Positions 45,670-55,000 of a stretch of DNA of 64,000 bases are shown here, in pieces. The notes under the pieces are model-generated. The model was given only the letters and a program-made list of their open reading frames with translations. It was not told the DNA's origin and did not search any database. Every line of letters starts with the position of its first letter. The stretch's first letter is position 1. A program made the translations under genes and the position numbers. The stretch lies in NCBI RefSeq assembly GCF_040026395.1, contig NZ_CP157278.1:5518001-5582000 (forward strand), given 5' to 3'. Source of the DNA: Pedobacter lusitanus (GTDB lineage: Bacteria; Bacteroidota; Bacteroidia; Sphingobacteriales; Sphingobacteriaceae).

Positions 45670-46818
45670 TTATTTTTGACGATACGATATACTTACCAGC
45701 AGGAGTAAGGCAGCAATACAGCAAAATGCAATGGGCAGTGAACTGAAATAGGCAATCATTCCGATTCCCGCCGGGCCTGCAAGTGAACCTGCATATCCCA
45801 TGGTGGTTACTGCAGGCAAAGCTACGGAGGCAGATACATCTTTGAGTTTACCAGCTGCGCTGAATAAAACAGGAACAATATTGGCAGCTCCCAGACCTAC
45901 CAGGATAAACCCGGCCAGGGTAAGCCACCCCCAGGGGCTGAATACAGTAATTAAAAAACCTGCGGAAGAAAGTAAAGAACCAAACAGAACTATCTTTTGC
46001 GGACTTATGCGGTCTACAAATTTATCACCTGCCAGACGCATCACAGTCATTGCAATAGAAAATGCAGCATAACCTGTTCCGGCTATAGCTGCATCAAAGT
46101 TTTTGATGTCTTTTAAAAATACAGCGCTCCAGTCAAGAATTGAACCTTCGGCCAGAAAAACAATAAAACACATCAGACCCAGGAAAATTACTGTTTTCCC
46201 CGGCCACGAGAATTTTGTTTTTTCAGCTGTCTGAGGTTCCTGATCCCTGGATAGCAGAGATTTATACTGACTGATTGCTATAGTCAGTAACAGTATGGAA
46301 ATTATACAGGAAGCATAGACAGGTTGCAGCCCGGACTTAATCATACCACCCATCAACAACGGACCAAAAATTCCGCCAAGACTGAAAAGCCCGTGAAAGG
46401 ATGACATAATATGTTTGGTATAATGGCGCTCTATATGGATTGCCTGAGCATTCATAGCCACATCGATAGTTCCTATTGATGCGCCAAATGCAAACAGGAT
46501 ACAGCCCATACTTACCGGCGTATTCATCATCAGAAGCAGTGGCAGAGTCAGGGCTACAAAAATTATTGCCATCAGCATAATCTTTCTGCTTCCGTATTTA
46601 CGGATTAGCAGGCCTGTTACCGGCATCATAATCAGTGCTCCCGCGCCCATAAGCAGTAAAAGAAGCCCTAAATTTGCATCATTAAATGCCAGGCGTTCTT
46701 TGGCATAAGGCACCATTGGCGCCCAGGTTGCAATGCCTAAACCGCAAAGCAGAAAGTTAAGCATGTTGGCTCTGCGTGCAGACTTAATATAATTTTCTGG
46801 TTTCGTTATTGTACTCAT
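45670..46818 (-). CDS. MFS transporter, sugar-type
   Basis: 382-residue inner-membrane permease with 12 predicted helices and the MFS loop RKYGSRK after helix 2. Its general form (AFGASIGTIDVAMNAQAIHIE) matches the MFS subgroup that includes YbjJ/putative sugar permeases. The substrate cannot be inferred. It is upstream of the DeoR gene in the same direction, and its promoter contains several GCAAAT palindromes, presumably the site of that regulator. Confidence 0.85.
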   Translation of the reverse strand: MSTITKPENYIKSARRANMLNFLLCGLGIATWAPMVPYAKERLAFNDANLGLLLLLMGAGALIMMPVTGLLIRKYGSRKIMLMAIIFVALTLPLLLMMNTPVSMGCILFAFGASIGTIDVAMNAQAIHIERHYTKHIMSSFHGLFSLGGIFGPLLMGGMIKSGLQPVYASCIISILLLTIAISQYKSLLSRDQEPQTAEKTKFSWPGKTVIFLGLMCFIVFLAEGSILDWSAVFLKDIKNFDAAIAGTGYAAFSIAMTVMRLAGDKFVDRISPQKIVLFGSLLSSAGFLITVFSPWGWLTLAGFILVGLGAANIVPVLFSAAGKLKDVSASVALPAVTTMGYAGSLAGPAGIGMIAYFSSLPIAFCCIAALLLLVSISYRQK

Positions 46819-46824
46819 AGCTCT

Positions 46825-46857
46825 GCAAATAAAAGCAAATTTGCATAATATTGCAAA
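46825..46857 (-). promoter_or_regulatory. GCAAAT palindromes upstream of the MFS-DeoR genes
   Basis: GCAAAT at 46825, palindrome GCAAATTTGC at 46835-46844, and TTTGCA-N6-TGCAAA at 46840-46857, all within 40 nt of the MFS start codon. This is a good operator candidate for the DeoR regulator. Confidence 0.45.
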
Positions 46858-47067
46858 TTATAGTGATTTTCTTTCTAAAGCATTCTAAAGTTTTCAGGAT
46901 TAATAAGATGCCAGGTTTGCAGGATCAAAAAACAAATAGTTTACCCTGAATGACAGCGGAGGATCGGGCATAGCTCTGCCGGCACTCTGTCTTGCAGATG
47001 CTGTAACACTCTTTTTTACCGGAGGAGAGATTGGCTTTGCCAGTAATAATAACCTGGATCAGTCTTT

Positions 47068-47931
47068 TCAGGCAGGGCCCTGGCTTTCTAAAGGATATAG
47101 TTCTTTTGCGATCAGCTTCAGGGCATGTAAAGAATTAATTTCAGTGATAATAAACAAGAGTAAAGACATTTTAATAGGATCTGTAGGTTTTTGCAAACCG
47201 ATGTTCCTGAAATGAGGTAGTTGATTATCATTAATTACCCCGTGATAGTGTTCATATATCCCGATACTGTTCAGGTTCAGGGTGGTTAGTAATTTGAGTA
47301 TTCTGTAATTATTTGTTTCATCATCCTTCCCGCGCAGATAAAATAAGAGTTCCTTTTGTACTTTGAGTACATAGGTATATACCGCAAAGGATATTTCTTC
47401 ATTGGGTTGCTGATCTTCAAATCTTAAAACGGTTATCAGATGCGTGATAATCGTAGAATTTATACTTCTTTCCAGCAATGCTTTCTCTATGAAAAGATGA
47501 TTCTGTTCTTCCTGATACTGATGCTGCTCTATAAAGCTGACCGGAACTTTTCCGTCTGTTTTAAAAAAGATCTTTAACTGTGTCTGCATAAACTGCAGAA
47601 TACTTACCAGTGCATTATATAAGCGCTGTAAAGATAATTCTCCGTCGTTTTCAAGATCCTCCTGCTCATGATCAGCATGCGTATGTTCTTTCAGGAAAGT
47701 GTAAACCTGATCTGCCATACTGACCAGGGAATGCTGATGCAGATGGAAGTACCTGGTAAAAAGTACTGCATCCTTTTCCATACTGATGTCTTTAAATAGC
47801 TGACAAATCCGTCCGGCTTCAAAGGCCATATTTTCAATAAGCTTACGCTGCCTGGTCATCCAGCTTTCAAACCCATCACTTTCGTGTAAGGCGTCAACCA
47901 TTGACTTGAATTCCTGCAGTTCATATTTCAT
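47068..47931 (-). CDS. Helical protein of unknown function under a TetR regulator
   Basis: 287 residues, mostly alpha-helical by sequence, with no signal peptide or membrane helix. A His/Asp/Glu-rich stretch (about 55-100: FHLHQHSL, EHTHADHEQED) might bind a metal or simply be a linker. I recognise no family; a hemerythrin-like or RteC-like fold crossed my mind but the motifs are not convincing. It follows the TetR gene by 32 nt and is surely co-transcribed. Function not assigned. Confidence 0.6.
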   Translation of the reverse strand: MKYELQEFKSMVDALHESDGFESWMTRQRKLIENMAFEAGRICQLFKDISMEKDAVLFTRYFHLHQHSLVSMADQVYTFLKEHTHADHEQEDLENDGELSLQRLYNALVSILQFMQTQLKIFFKTDGKVPVSFIEQHQYQEEQNHLFIEKALLERSINSTIITHLITVLRFEDQQPNEEISFAVYTYVLKVQKELLFYLRGKDDETNNYRILKLLTTLNLNSIGIYEHYHGVINDNQLPHFRNIGLQKPTDPIKMSLLLFIITEINSLHALKLIAKELYPLESQGPA

Positions 47932-47963
47932 GATATTTCTAGCGTTTATTGAAAAATTATGTT

Positions 47964-48617
47964 TTAGTTGCCTTTTGATTTCTTTTTGGGTATTTCATAA
48001 GCCCATTCGATAATATGACGAATGGTTTTGGTAATTTCCTTTCTGCCTGAAGGAGTATTGATATCTATTCCGCAAATAGTGCCCCCATTAATTCTGGCCT
48101 GTAAAACCAGATAATATATGCCTGATATAAGCAATGCACTTACCGCTCTGAAATTTACTTCAGAATTTTTAAAATGGGGGTCAGTATGTTTGAGCAGACT
48201 TGCACCTATGTTTCTTCTGATGTTGCAGATACCAGCCATCAGCGAGGTTCTGGATGTCAGTTCTTCCAGGATCAGTCTTTGCATAGCCTCTTCTTCAAAG
48301 AAGGTGGTAAACTGACGCTCTAAAATGTCAGCTATAATTTCTCTGGCCTTTTCAGGAGTTTGTATCTCACTAAATTCTTCCAGTTTATCAGCCAGACTAA
48401 GCCAGTAATCCTTTTCCAGGATATAGGTTTCCACGAGCAGATTTCCATCGCCAAAATAGCGGTAAATAAGTTTTTTATCTACGCCGGCTTTGTTTGCAAT
48501 TTTATTAACTCCCAAACCCGAATAGCCTTTTTCAATTATAATTTCGCCAACGGCCTGAAGAAGTTTTCTTTTGGTCTGTTCTTTATTTCTGTGTTTAACG
48601 TTTTCTTTACTTTCCAT
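47964..48617 (-). CDS. TetR/AcrR-family transcriptional regulator
   Basis: 217-residue repressor with a TetR helix-turn-helix at about 15-62 (KRKLLQAVGEIIIEKGYSGLGVNKIANKAGVDKKLIYRYFGD) and an all-helical ligand-binding part. The upstream 360-nt region is the likely site of its own promoter. The target is probably the downstream 287-residue gene and itself. Ligand unknown. Confidence 0.9.
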   Translation of the reverse strand: MESKENVKHRNKEQTKRKLLQAVGEIIIEKGYSGLGVNKIANKAGVDKKLIYRYFGDGNLLVETYILEKDYWLSLADKLEEFSEIQTPEKAREIIADILERQFTTFFEEEAMQRLILEELTSRTSLMAGICNIRRNIGASLLKHTDPHFKNSEVNFRAVSALLISGIYYLVLQARINGGTICGIDINTPSGRKEITKTIRHIIEWAYEIPKKKSKGN

Positions 48618-48977
48618 AGCCCGGGGAGATGAACAATCAATCTTAATTTTCGATAATATTCAGCTTGGAATTAATGTATACCAAGTCATGAATTGCCCGC
48701 TTTAAATTAGCTATAGGTAAAATAATTTTCATAGGAAGAGGTTAATGATGTTTCCTAAAAGGCAATATAGGGGATATTTTATTCAAAAGTGGTGACTTAG
48801 CTTTTTTTTTAATTTTCGGACATTTTATTGACTCATTTCATGTAACAGGAAATTTATTCTTCCTTAAGATCTCAGAACCAGGGACTAAGAAAAAGAAGAT
48901 TAATTACTGTGATGAGCAGGCAGAATTATCCTGAAACTTTTGTACGCTAAATGAAAATTAAGCGTTAGTTTACTATT
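48618..48977. other. 360-nt gap between divergent TetR and beta-lactamase genes
   Basis: AT-rich region carrying the promoters of both genes. A one-mismatch -7 candidate (AACTTTTG at 48935-48942) lies 35 nt before the beta-lactamase ATG. No coding frame or strong hairpin is seen. Confidence 0.5.
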
Positions 48978-49889
48978 ATGAAAGGATTTTTTAGAATAAA
49001 GAGCGTGGTTTGCGGAGTGTTTTTACTGATGATTTCAGTCAATGCTTTTGCTCAGAAAAGTGAACTACGGGAAAAGCTTCAGCGTATTGTCAATGCACAT
49101 TCAGCGACCATTGGATTCTCGCTGACAGATCTCCGGAATGGAGATACCTTAACGGTTAACGGTACAAAACATTTACCCATGCAAAGTGTCTATAAATTTC
49201 ATCTTGCACTTGCCGTTTTAGATCAGGTTGATCAGGGTAAGTTAAAGCTGGATCAGAAAATAATGGTTAAAAAAAGTGACTTGTTACCAGATACCTGGAG
49301 CCCGTTAAGAGATAAATACCCGAACGGAGAAGTTGAAATTCCTTTGTCAGAAATTTTAAGTTTTACAGTTTCGCAAAGTGATAACAATGGTTGTGATATC
49401 CTGTTCAGGTTGATTGGCGGCCCTGCAAAAGTAAACCGGTATATTCATCATCTTGGGATAAAAGATGTAGCCATTACAGCTACTGAAGAACAAATGCACC
49501 AGAATGACCAGATCCAGTTTACCAATTGGACTACCCCTCAGGCTGCTACAGAGTTACTGGGACTGTTTTATGCTAAAAAAATACTTTCTCCGGCATCCCA
49601 TGAATTTTTATGTAAGGTCATGACCGAAACGTCTACCGGAGCTGACAAAATTAAAGGTTTATTGCCTGCAGGTACTTTAGCCGCCCATAAAACCGGTAGC
49701 TCAGGCGCTAATAAATCAGGGCTGACAGCAGCTTCCAATGATATTGGCATTGTAACTCTTCCTGACGGAAAACATTTTGCCGTTGCTGCATTCGTGTCTA
49801 TGACTAAAGAAGATGAAAAAGCAACTGACCTGATTATTGCAGAGCTTACTAAAGCGAGCTGGGATTACCTGACCACAGGGAAACCATAA
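48978..49889 (+). CDS. bla: Class A beta-lactamase, subclass A2
   Basis: 303-residue secreted serine beta-lactamase. A signal peptide of about 25 residues ends at AFAQ. The active-site motifs are SVYK (S70-K73), SDN (134-136), a TEEQMHQND omega region with E170/E171 instead of the classic ExxLN, and KTG (238-240). The A2 subclass, found in Bacteroidota (CepA/CfxA/PER relatives), has this form of the omega loop. It hydrolyses penicillins or cephalosporins; the range cannot be read. No mobile element is nearby, so it is probably native to the chromosome. Confidence 0.92.
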   Translation: MKGFFRIKSVVCGVFLLMISVNAFAQKSELREKLQRIVNAHSATIGFSLTDLRNGDTLTVNGTKHLPMQSVYKFHLALAVLDQVDQGKLKLDQKIMVKKSDLLPDTWSPLRDKYPNGEVEIPLSEILSFTVSQSDNNGCDILFRLIGGPAKVNRYIHHLGIKDVAITATEEQMHQNDQIQFTNWTTPQAATELLGLFYAKKILSPASHEFLCKVMTETSTGADKIKGLLPAGTLAAHKTGSSGANKSGLTAASNDIGIVTLPDGKHFAVAAFVSMTKEDEKATDLIIAELTKASWDYLTTGKP

Positions 49890-49906
49890 TTCATACTGGT
49901 AGAAAT

Positions 49907-49947
49907 AAAAGCCCGGTAATCAGCTATAAATTGATTACCGGGCTTTT
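49907..49947. terminator. Terminator after the beta-lactamase gene
   Basis: Perfect 16-bp arms aaaagcccggtaatca/tgattaccgggctttt with a 9-nt loop and a T tract continuing to 49957. It also insulates the beta-lactamase gene from the downstream utilisation locus. Confidence 0.85.
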
Positions 49948-50011
49948 TTTATTTTTTATATTTAATTTCTGATTTGATCCGATTGACGGAAACAAACAGA
50001 AATAACCAGAT

Positions 50012-51682
50012 ATGCTGATAATAAACGGAAGGGTAAAACCCTCAGAACTATGCTGTTTTATAGCTTTATTTTTGATTTCTCTGATTTGCTTCGATGCAAA
50101 AGCCGATCCAGTCAAAGCTGTTCCTGATCCTGTCAGAGAAAAAATTACCAGACTCAATAAAAAAGCAGCTGGTTTAAACAGAGATTCTACCAACCAGGCT
50201 ATTGCCTATGCCTATGAGGCTTATTTAATGGCTTATGAGAATAAATTTAAAGAACAGGAAGCAGACGCGCTGAGCGTACTGGCAGAAGGATATCTTTATA
50301 ATGATATCTATGACCTGGCCCTGGAGTATGCCTTTAACGCACTGGAAATATATAAAAAGCAGGCTAACCAGGAGAAGATCAGTGCTACCTATACCTTATT
50401 GGGCTGGATTTATTATGATGTGGAAAATGCAGAGTTTGCACTCAAATACCATACGCAGGCATATGAACTGTATAAAAAACTGGGAAATCAAAATAAAGCT
50501 GCCGTTTCTTTAAATGGAATCGGACTGATCTATCAGCTGAAAAATGAATTCCGGAAAGCGAATGCCTATTTTAATCAGGCATTGAGTATTGCAGGCCAGT
50601 ATAAAAATCAGGCTTTAATCAGCGCTGCTTATAATAACCTGGGTATAAGCAGCAATAATACCAATGATTATAATCAGGCCATTACTTATTTTAACCAGTC
50701 AATGCAGCATTCTACAGGTAATCTGCTGTCACTTGCGGAAGTTAATAATCAGATGGCTTTTTCATTGATCAGACTGGGGCGTTATCCTGAAGGATTAGCT
50801 GCTTTAAACAAAGCGAGAGCTTATATTGATCAGTCTACCTCAAATTCTAAAAAAGAAAATCTGCTGGATAACTATAAGGTGTTCTCTCTTTTATATAAGC
50901 TTACCGGAGATTATAAACAAGCCTATATAAATATTGATAAATATAATACGGTAAGAGAAGAGTTTCTGTCTAAAAATAAGGTAAATGCACTCATTACCCT
51001 GACCATGAAAAGGGAAGCCCAGGAAAAGGAAAGAGAAATTAAAGCGCTGTCCCTGGAAAAAAGTCTTAAATCTTATCAGCGGAATACACTTGCCATTATT
51101 ATTGTGCTGCTGTTTGTGATCGGATTTTTACTTTACAATAAACTCAGGGCGCAGCAAAGAAAAAAAGCGGAGCTGGCACAAATGCAGCAGCAGCTGATTC
51201 AGAAAGAACTGGAGCTTACAGTTTCAGATAAAGTAGCCCTTAATAATAAACTGGAATTTAATCATACCGAACTGAAGAACTATGCGCTTTATATGTCACA
51301 CAGAAATGAGCTGATTACTGATTTTCTGGCTGAACTGAATACACTTGCTCACACTTATCAGGAAGAGTTATCTTCAAAACTCTATAAACTGATCAACAAA
51401 TTCAGGTATGATATTAATATTGAAAAATATCTGGAAGACTTCAATTTACAGATTGAAGCAAAATATCAGGACTTCTTTTATAATCTGAGACAGAAGTTTC
51501 CGACGCTGACCCAGAATGAGATCAGGTTGTCTGCTCAGATCAGGTTAAACTTATCAATTAAAGAAATCGCTTCCTTAAATAACATATCTGTTAAATCTGT
51601 AGAGATGGCAAGGTACCGTTTGCGTAAACATTTTGATCTGACCCAGCAGGATAACCTGAATGATTTCCTCAAATCATTCTAA
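50012..51682 (+). CDS. TPR sensor with C-terminal LuxR-type HTH
   Basis: 556-residue regulator. A signal-anchor sequence (about 1-31, ending DAKA) starts it, then six or more tetratricopeptide repeats (about 45-330), a membrane helix at about 356-374 (NTLAIIIVLLFVIGFLLY), a coiled coil to about 410, and a GerE/LuxR helix-turn-helix at about 495-550 (LTQNEIRLSAQIRLNLSIKEIASLNNISVKSVEMARYRLRKHF). The fold places the repeats in the periplasm and the DNA-binding part in the cytoplasm, a known arrangement for Bacteroidota glycan sensors. It lies directly upstream of susC and is the likely regulator of this locus. Confidence 0.85.
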   Translation: MLIINGRVKPSELCCFIALFLISLICFDAKADPVKAVPDPVREKITRLNKKAAGLNRDSTNQAIAYAYEAYLMAYENKFKEQEADALSVLAEGYLYNDIYDLALEYAFNALEIYKKQANQEKISATYTLLGWIYYDVENAEFALKYHTQAYELYKKLGNQNKAAVSLNGIGLIYQLKNEFRKANAYFNQALSIAGQYKNQALISAAYNNLGISSNNTNDYNQAITYFNQSMQHSTGNLLSLAEVNNQMAFSLIRLGRYPEGLAALNKARAYIDQSTSNSKKENLLDNYKVFSLLYKLTGDYKQAYINIDKYNTVREEFLSKNKVNALITLTMKREAQEKEREIKALSLEKSLKSYQRNTLAIIIVLLFVIGFLLYNKLRAQQRKKAELAQMQQQLIQKELELTVSDKVALNNKLEFNHTELKNYALYMSHRNELITDFLAELNTLAHTYQEELSSKLYKLINKFRYDINIEKYLEDFNLQIEAKYQDFFYNLRQKFPTLTQNEIRLSAQIRLNLSIKEIASLNNISVKSVEMARYRLRKHFDLTQQDNLNDFLKSF

Positions 51683-51742
51683 TGATATGCTGAGGGGGTG
51701 GAATGGGCTTTAAAGAAGTTTTGAAGAACTTTATTCGAAATT

Positions 51743-51785
51743 TGTAGAGGTCTTGTAGGGGTAAGGCCATGGGCGGTGTAGGGGT
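51743..51785 (+). promoter_or_regulatory. TGTAGgGGT repeats upstream of susC
   Basis: TGTAGAGGT at 51743, TGTAGGGGT at 51754 (11 nt later) and TGTAGGGGT at 51777 (23 nt later) are in the same direction, about one helical turn and two turns apart. They lie 31-73 nt upstream of a -7 box, the position for an activator. Confidence 0.4.
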
Positions 51786-51815
51786 GGAAATCTCGTTTTT
51801 AAACCCCGTTAATAT

Positions 51816-51823
51816 TACGTTTG
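51816..51823 (+). promoter_or_regulatory. Predicted -7 box for susC
   Basis: TACGTTTG, exact TAnnTTTG, leaving a leader of about 50 nt before the susC ATG. Confidence 0.5.
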
Positions 51824-51880
51824 ATTAAACAAATAACCGGATGATCAAATCCGGGAATTAACCTAACCAAACCAAATATT

Positions 51881-54800
51881 ATGATTAAAATTCTACGATG
51901 GCCAATCCATTTACTGTTCGGGCTGCTTGTCATAATGCTTACTGTGTATACAGCATTTGCACAAAATATCCCTGTAAAAGGACAAATCCTGAATGAGGCA
52001 GATCAGCCCATTGCAGGAATCAATATAAAAATCAAGGGTGCTGTGACCAGTACCAGATCAGCAGAAGATGGCAGGTTTACGATCAGTGCTTCTGCAAGTG
52101 ATATCCTGGTTTTTTCGGCAGTAAGTTTCAAAACACAGGAAATACAGGTTACCCCGGGCAGGGAAATGCGCGTGGTTTTATTAATGGACATGAAAGGTCT
52201 GGATGAAGTGGTTGTAATTGGCTATGGAACACAGCGCAAAAGTAATCTGACCAGTGCGGTTACTTCTGTCAGCGGTGAGAAATTACAGCAGGTAGCTTCA
52301 AATAATCCTGTAAATGCCCTGCAGGGGCGTGTTGCGGGGCTAAGTGTCAGCAGCCCGGGAGGCAATCCGGGGCAGGTAGCGGATGTCCGGCTGAGGGGTA
52401 TTGGAACCTTTGGTGTGCATCAGCCATTATATATTATAGATGGCGTACCCGGAAATCCCTATTACCTGAGTAACACTGATATTGCTTCTATTGAGGTGCT
52501 TAAAGATGGGGCTGCGGCTTCTATTTATGGTTCAAGCAGTGCAAACGGTGTCATTCTGATCACCACCAAAAAAGGTAAAAAAGGAGCCCCGGTTATAGAT
52601 GTTTCGGGTTATTACAGTATAGTTAACCCGACGGCTAAATATAGTTTTCTGGATGCTGAAGGTTATAAAAAACTGCATACCCAGATGTATACCAATGCAG
52701 GCATTCTGCCTTCGGCTTTTCCAGCCTATCTGACTAAAAACAGCCCGAATAATACAGACTGGCAGAAACTGATTAACCGTCAGGGGATTTCTCAGAATTA
52801 TAATGTGGGTTTAAACGGTGGCGGCGATTATCTGACTTATGCTTTGAGCGGTGACCTGACTGATGATAAGGGTACTTTTATCGGTTCTTCCTTCAATAAG
52901 AAATCTGTAAAGCTCAGAAATGATTTTACCAAAGGTATTCTTACCGTTGGTAGTAATATCATTTATGCTGAAACTATGGCCGAAGCGGCTAAATTTGATA
53001 CTAAGGACAGCTATTTTCAATCTCCTTTACTGCCTGTCCTGGACAGCAATGAAAAATACGGTTACGGGCTGACTGAAAACGGGCTGCCCAAATTTCAAAA
53101 TCCGATTGCGGCGGATCACTTTCTGGAAGGCTATACCAAAACCAAATATCTGGGCGGGAATATGAGGTTCGGCCTGAAGTTATACAAGGGGCTGACTTAT
53201 ACAGCCAATTTAAACTATATCACCAGCCAGACCGAAGATTATGCGCATAATCCACCATTCAGGGCAAATGCCAATGATCCTCTGGTTTCCTATCCGAGAG
53301 TTTATAATAAGATCTTAAATTATAAGGAGCGCCTGATGGAGCACCTGATCAACTATGATACTGATTTTGGCAAACATAGCTTCAAGATCGTTGCTGGCTA
53401 TACTGCTCAGGAAAAAACAAACAGGTTTTTAAGCGCAACTGTTGACGGTAAAACGATTATCAGAACTGTAGTTAATGGTAAGATTGTAGAAAAAGAGGTG
53501 CCGGGAGGATTTAGTGATCCGAATTTTAATACCATTACAGCTGGTTTGGGCGGTACTTTTAACGCTGCTGGTTCTAATAATAAGTATGTCAGGTTATCTA
53601 CGCTGGGAAGGATCAGTTATGCTTATGATCAGAAATATTTGCTGCAGGTATCTGCCAGAAGAGATGGTTCTTCAGTATTTGGAGAAAACAGGCGTTATGG
53701 GGTATTCCCGTCTGCCTCAGTAGGGTGGAATATTAGTAAAGAATCCTTTTTAAGAGAAGTTAAATGGTTAAGCAGTTTAAAAATCAGAGCCAGTTATGGT
53801 GAACTGGGGAATGAAGGCGGACTGGGCTTCTATGATCATCAGGCATTAATCACAACGGTAAATAACTGGTCCGGAGGTTATGTACAGGGCTCAGGATCTA
53901 CGCCATGGCCGGGATCAGCAAGTTATGCTTTATTAAACAGAGATCTGCGCTGGGAAACCATCAAATCTAAAAACATAGGTCTGGATTATGGTTTGTTCAA
54001 TAATCAGCTGACTGGTTCCCTGAATTATTTTGATAACATTACTGACGGGTTGCTGATTACCAAAGAAGTTCCTCCTTCGGCGGGTTTGAATGACCCTATC
54101 CTGAATGTGGGTAAAATTTCCAATAAGGGGCTGGAACTGGAAACCAATTATAAATTTAGCAGAAACGACTGGAATTTTGATCTGGGCGGGGCATTTAGTC
54201 TGCTAAGAAACAGGGTCATTAGCCTGGCGAACCAGAACCAGATACTTTATGGAGCTGGTTTAAGATATGGTATAGACCATATTCCTACACAAACAAAGGT
54301 TGGAAAAGAGATCGGTGCTTTTTATCTGTATGAGGCTAATGGCCTGTTCCAGACAGATGCAGAAGCTGCTAATTACAAAAATGCCAGCGGCGATCTGCTG
54401 CAGCCGAATGCCAAAGCGGGGGATGTCAGATTTAAGGATACCAACGGTGATGGCGTGATCAACGAAGCTGATAAAACTTACCAGGGTTCAGGTTTTGCCA
54501 GATTTGAATACAGTTTGAATTTTGCAGTGAACTATAAAAACTTTGATTTATCTCTTTTCTGGCAGGGTGTAGGCGGAAATAAGATTTATAATGGAAACCG
54601 CTTTGAACTGGAGGGAATGGATGCAGGCAGAAATTTCCTGACAACTACTTTAAATGCCTGGACACCGCAAAATACACAGACTGACATGCCAAGGGCGGTA
54701 CTGGGTGATCCAAACAGAAATGCCCGGGAATCGACACGTTTTCTTGAAAATGGTGCTTACCTGAGATTAAAACTGGTACAGCTGGGCTATACGCTTCCGG

Positions 54801-54991
54801 CTTCACTTCTTCAAAAAATGAAGATTACCAGGTTAAGGGTCTATCTGAGCGGTCAGAACCTGGTCACTTTTACCAAATATTCAGGTCTTGATCCGGAAAT
54901 CGGAACATTCAGCGCATTGGATACGGGCGTGGACAGAATGATGTATCCTCAAAATAAGAGATTACTGGCAGGTCTTCAACTGACCTTTTAA
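51881..54991 (+). CDS. SusC/RagA-type TonB-dependent glycan importer
   Basis: 1,036-residue outer-membrane transporter. A signal peptide (about 1-28) leads into a carboxypeptidase-like beta-sandwich (about 30-105, PVKGQILNEADQPIAGINIKIKG), a TonB plug domain (GLDEVVVIGYGTQRKSNLTSAV, LRGIGTFGVHQPLYIIDGVPG, SSANGVILITTKKG) and a 22-strand barrel ending in LLAGLQLTF. It imports oligosaccharides, driven by TonB. The SusD gene begins 10 nt after its stop. The substrate is inferred only from the two hydrolases downstream. Confidence 0.94.
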   Translation: MIKILRWPIHLLFGLLVIMLTVYTAFAQNIPVKGQILNEADQPIAGINIKIKGAVTSTRSAEDGRFTISASASDILVFSAVSFKTQEIQVTPGREMRVVLLMDMKGLDEVVVIGYGTQRKSNLTSAVTSVSGEKLQQVASNNPVNALQGRVAGLSVSSPGGNPGQVADVRLRGIGTFGVHQPLYIIDGVPGNPYYLSNTDIASIEVLKDGAAASIYGSSSANGVILITTKKGKKGAPVIDVSGYYSIVNPTAKYSFLDAEGYKKLHTQMYTNAGILPSAFPAYLTKNSPNNTDWQKLINRQGISQNYNVGLNGGGDYLTYALSGDLTDDKGTFIGSSFNKKSVKLRNDFTKGILTVGSNIIYAETMAEAAKFDTKDSYFQSPLLPVLDSNEKYGYGLTENGLPKFQNPIAADHFLEGYTKTKYLGGNMRFGLKLYKGLTYTANLNYITSQTEDYAHNPPFRANANDPLVSYPRVYNKILNYKERLMEHLINYDTDFGKHSFKIVAGYTAQEKTNRFLSATVDGKTIIRTVVNGKIVEKEVPGGFSDPNFNTITAGLGGTFNAAGSNNKYVRLSTLGRISYAYDQKYLLQVSARRDGSSVFGENRRYGVFPSASVGWNISKESFLREVKWLSSLKIRASYGELGNEGGLGFYDHQALITTVNNWSGGYVQGSGSTPWPGSASYALLNRDLRWETIKSKNIGLDYGLFNNQLTGSLNYFDNITDGLLITKEVPPSAGLNDPILNVGKISNKGLELETNYKFSRNDWNFDLGGAFSLLRNRVISLANQNQILYGAGLRYGIDHIPTQTKVGKEIGAFYLYEANGLFQTDAEAANYKNASGDLLQPNAKAGDVRFKDTNGDGVINEADKTYQGSGFARFEYSLNFAVNYKNFDLSLFWQGVGGNKIYNGNRFELEGMDAGRNFLTTTLNAWTPQNTQTDMPRAVLGDPNRNARESTRFLENGAYLRLKLVQLGYTLPASLLQKMKITRLRVYLSGQNLVTFTKYSGLDPEIGTFSALDTGVDRMMYPQNKRLLAGLQLTF

Positions 54992-55000
54992 CCTAAGCAG

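Noticed and set aside
47068..47931. Assignment to RteC or hemerythrin families
   Set aside because: Only a vague helical and His-rich resemblance; the defining motifs are not visible.
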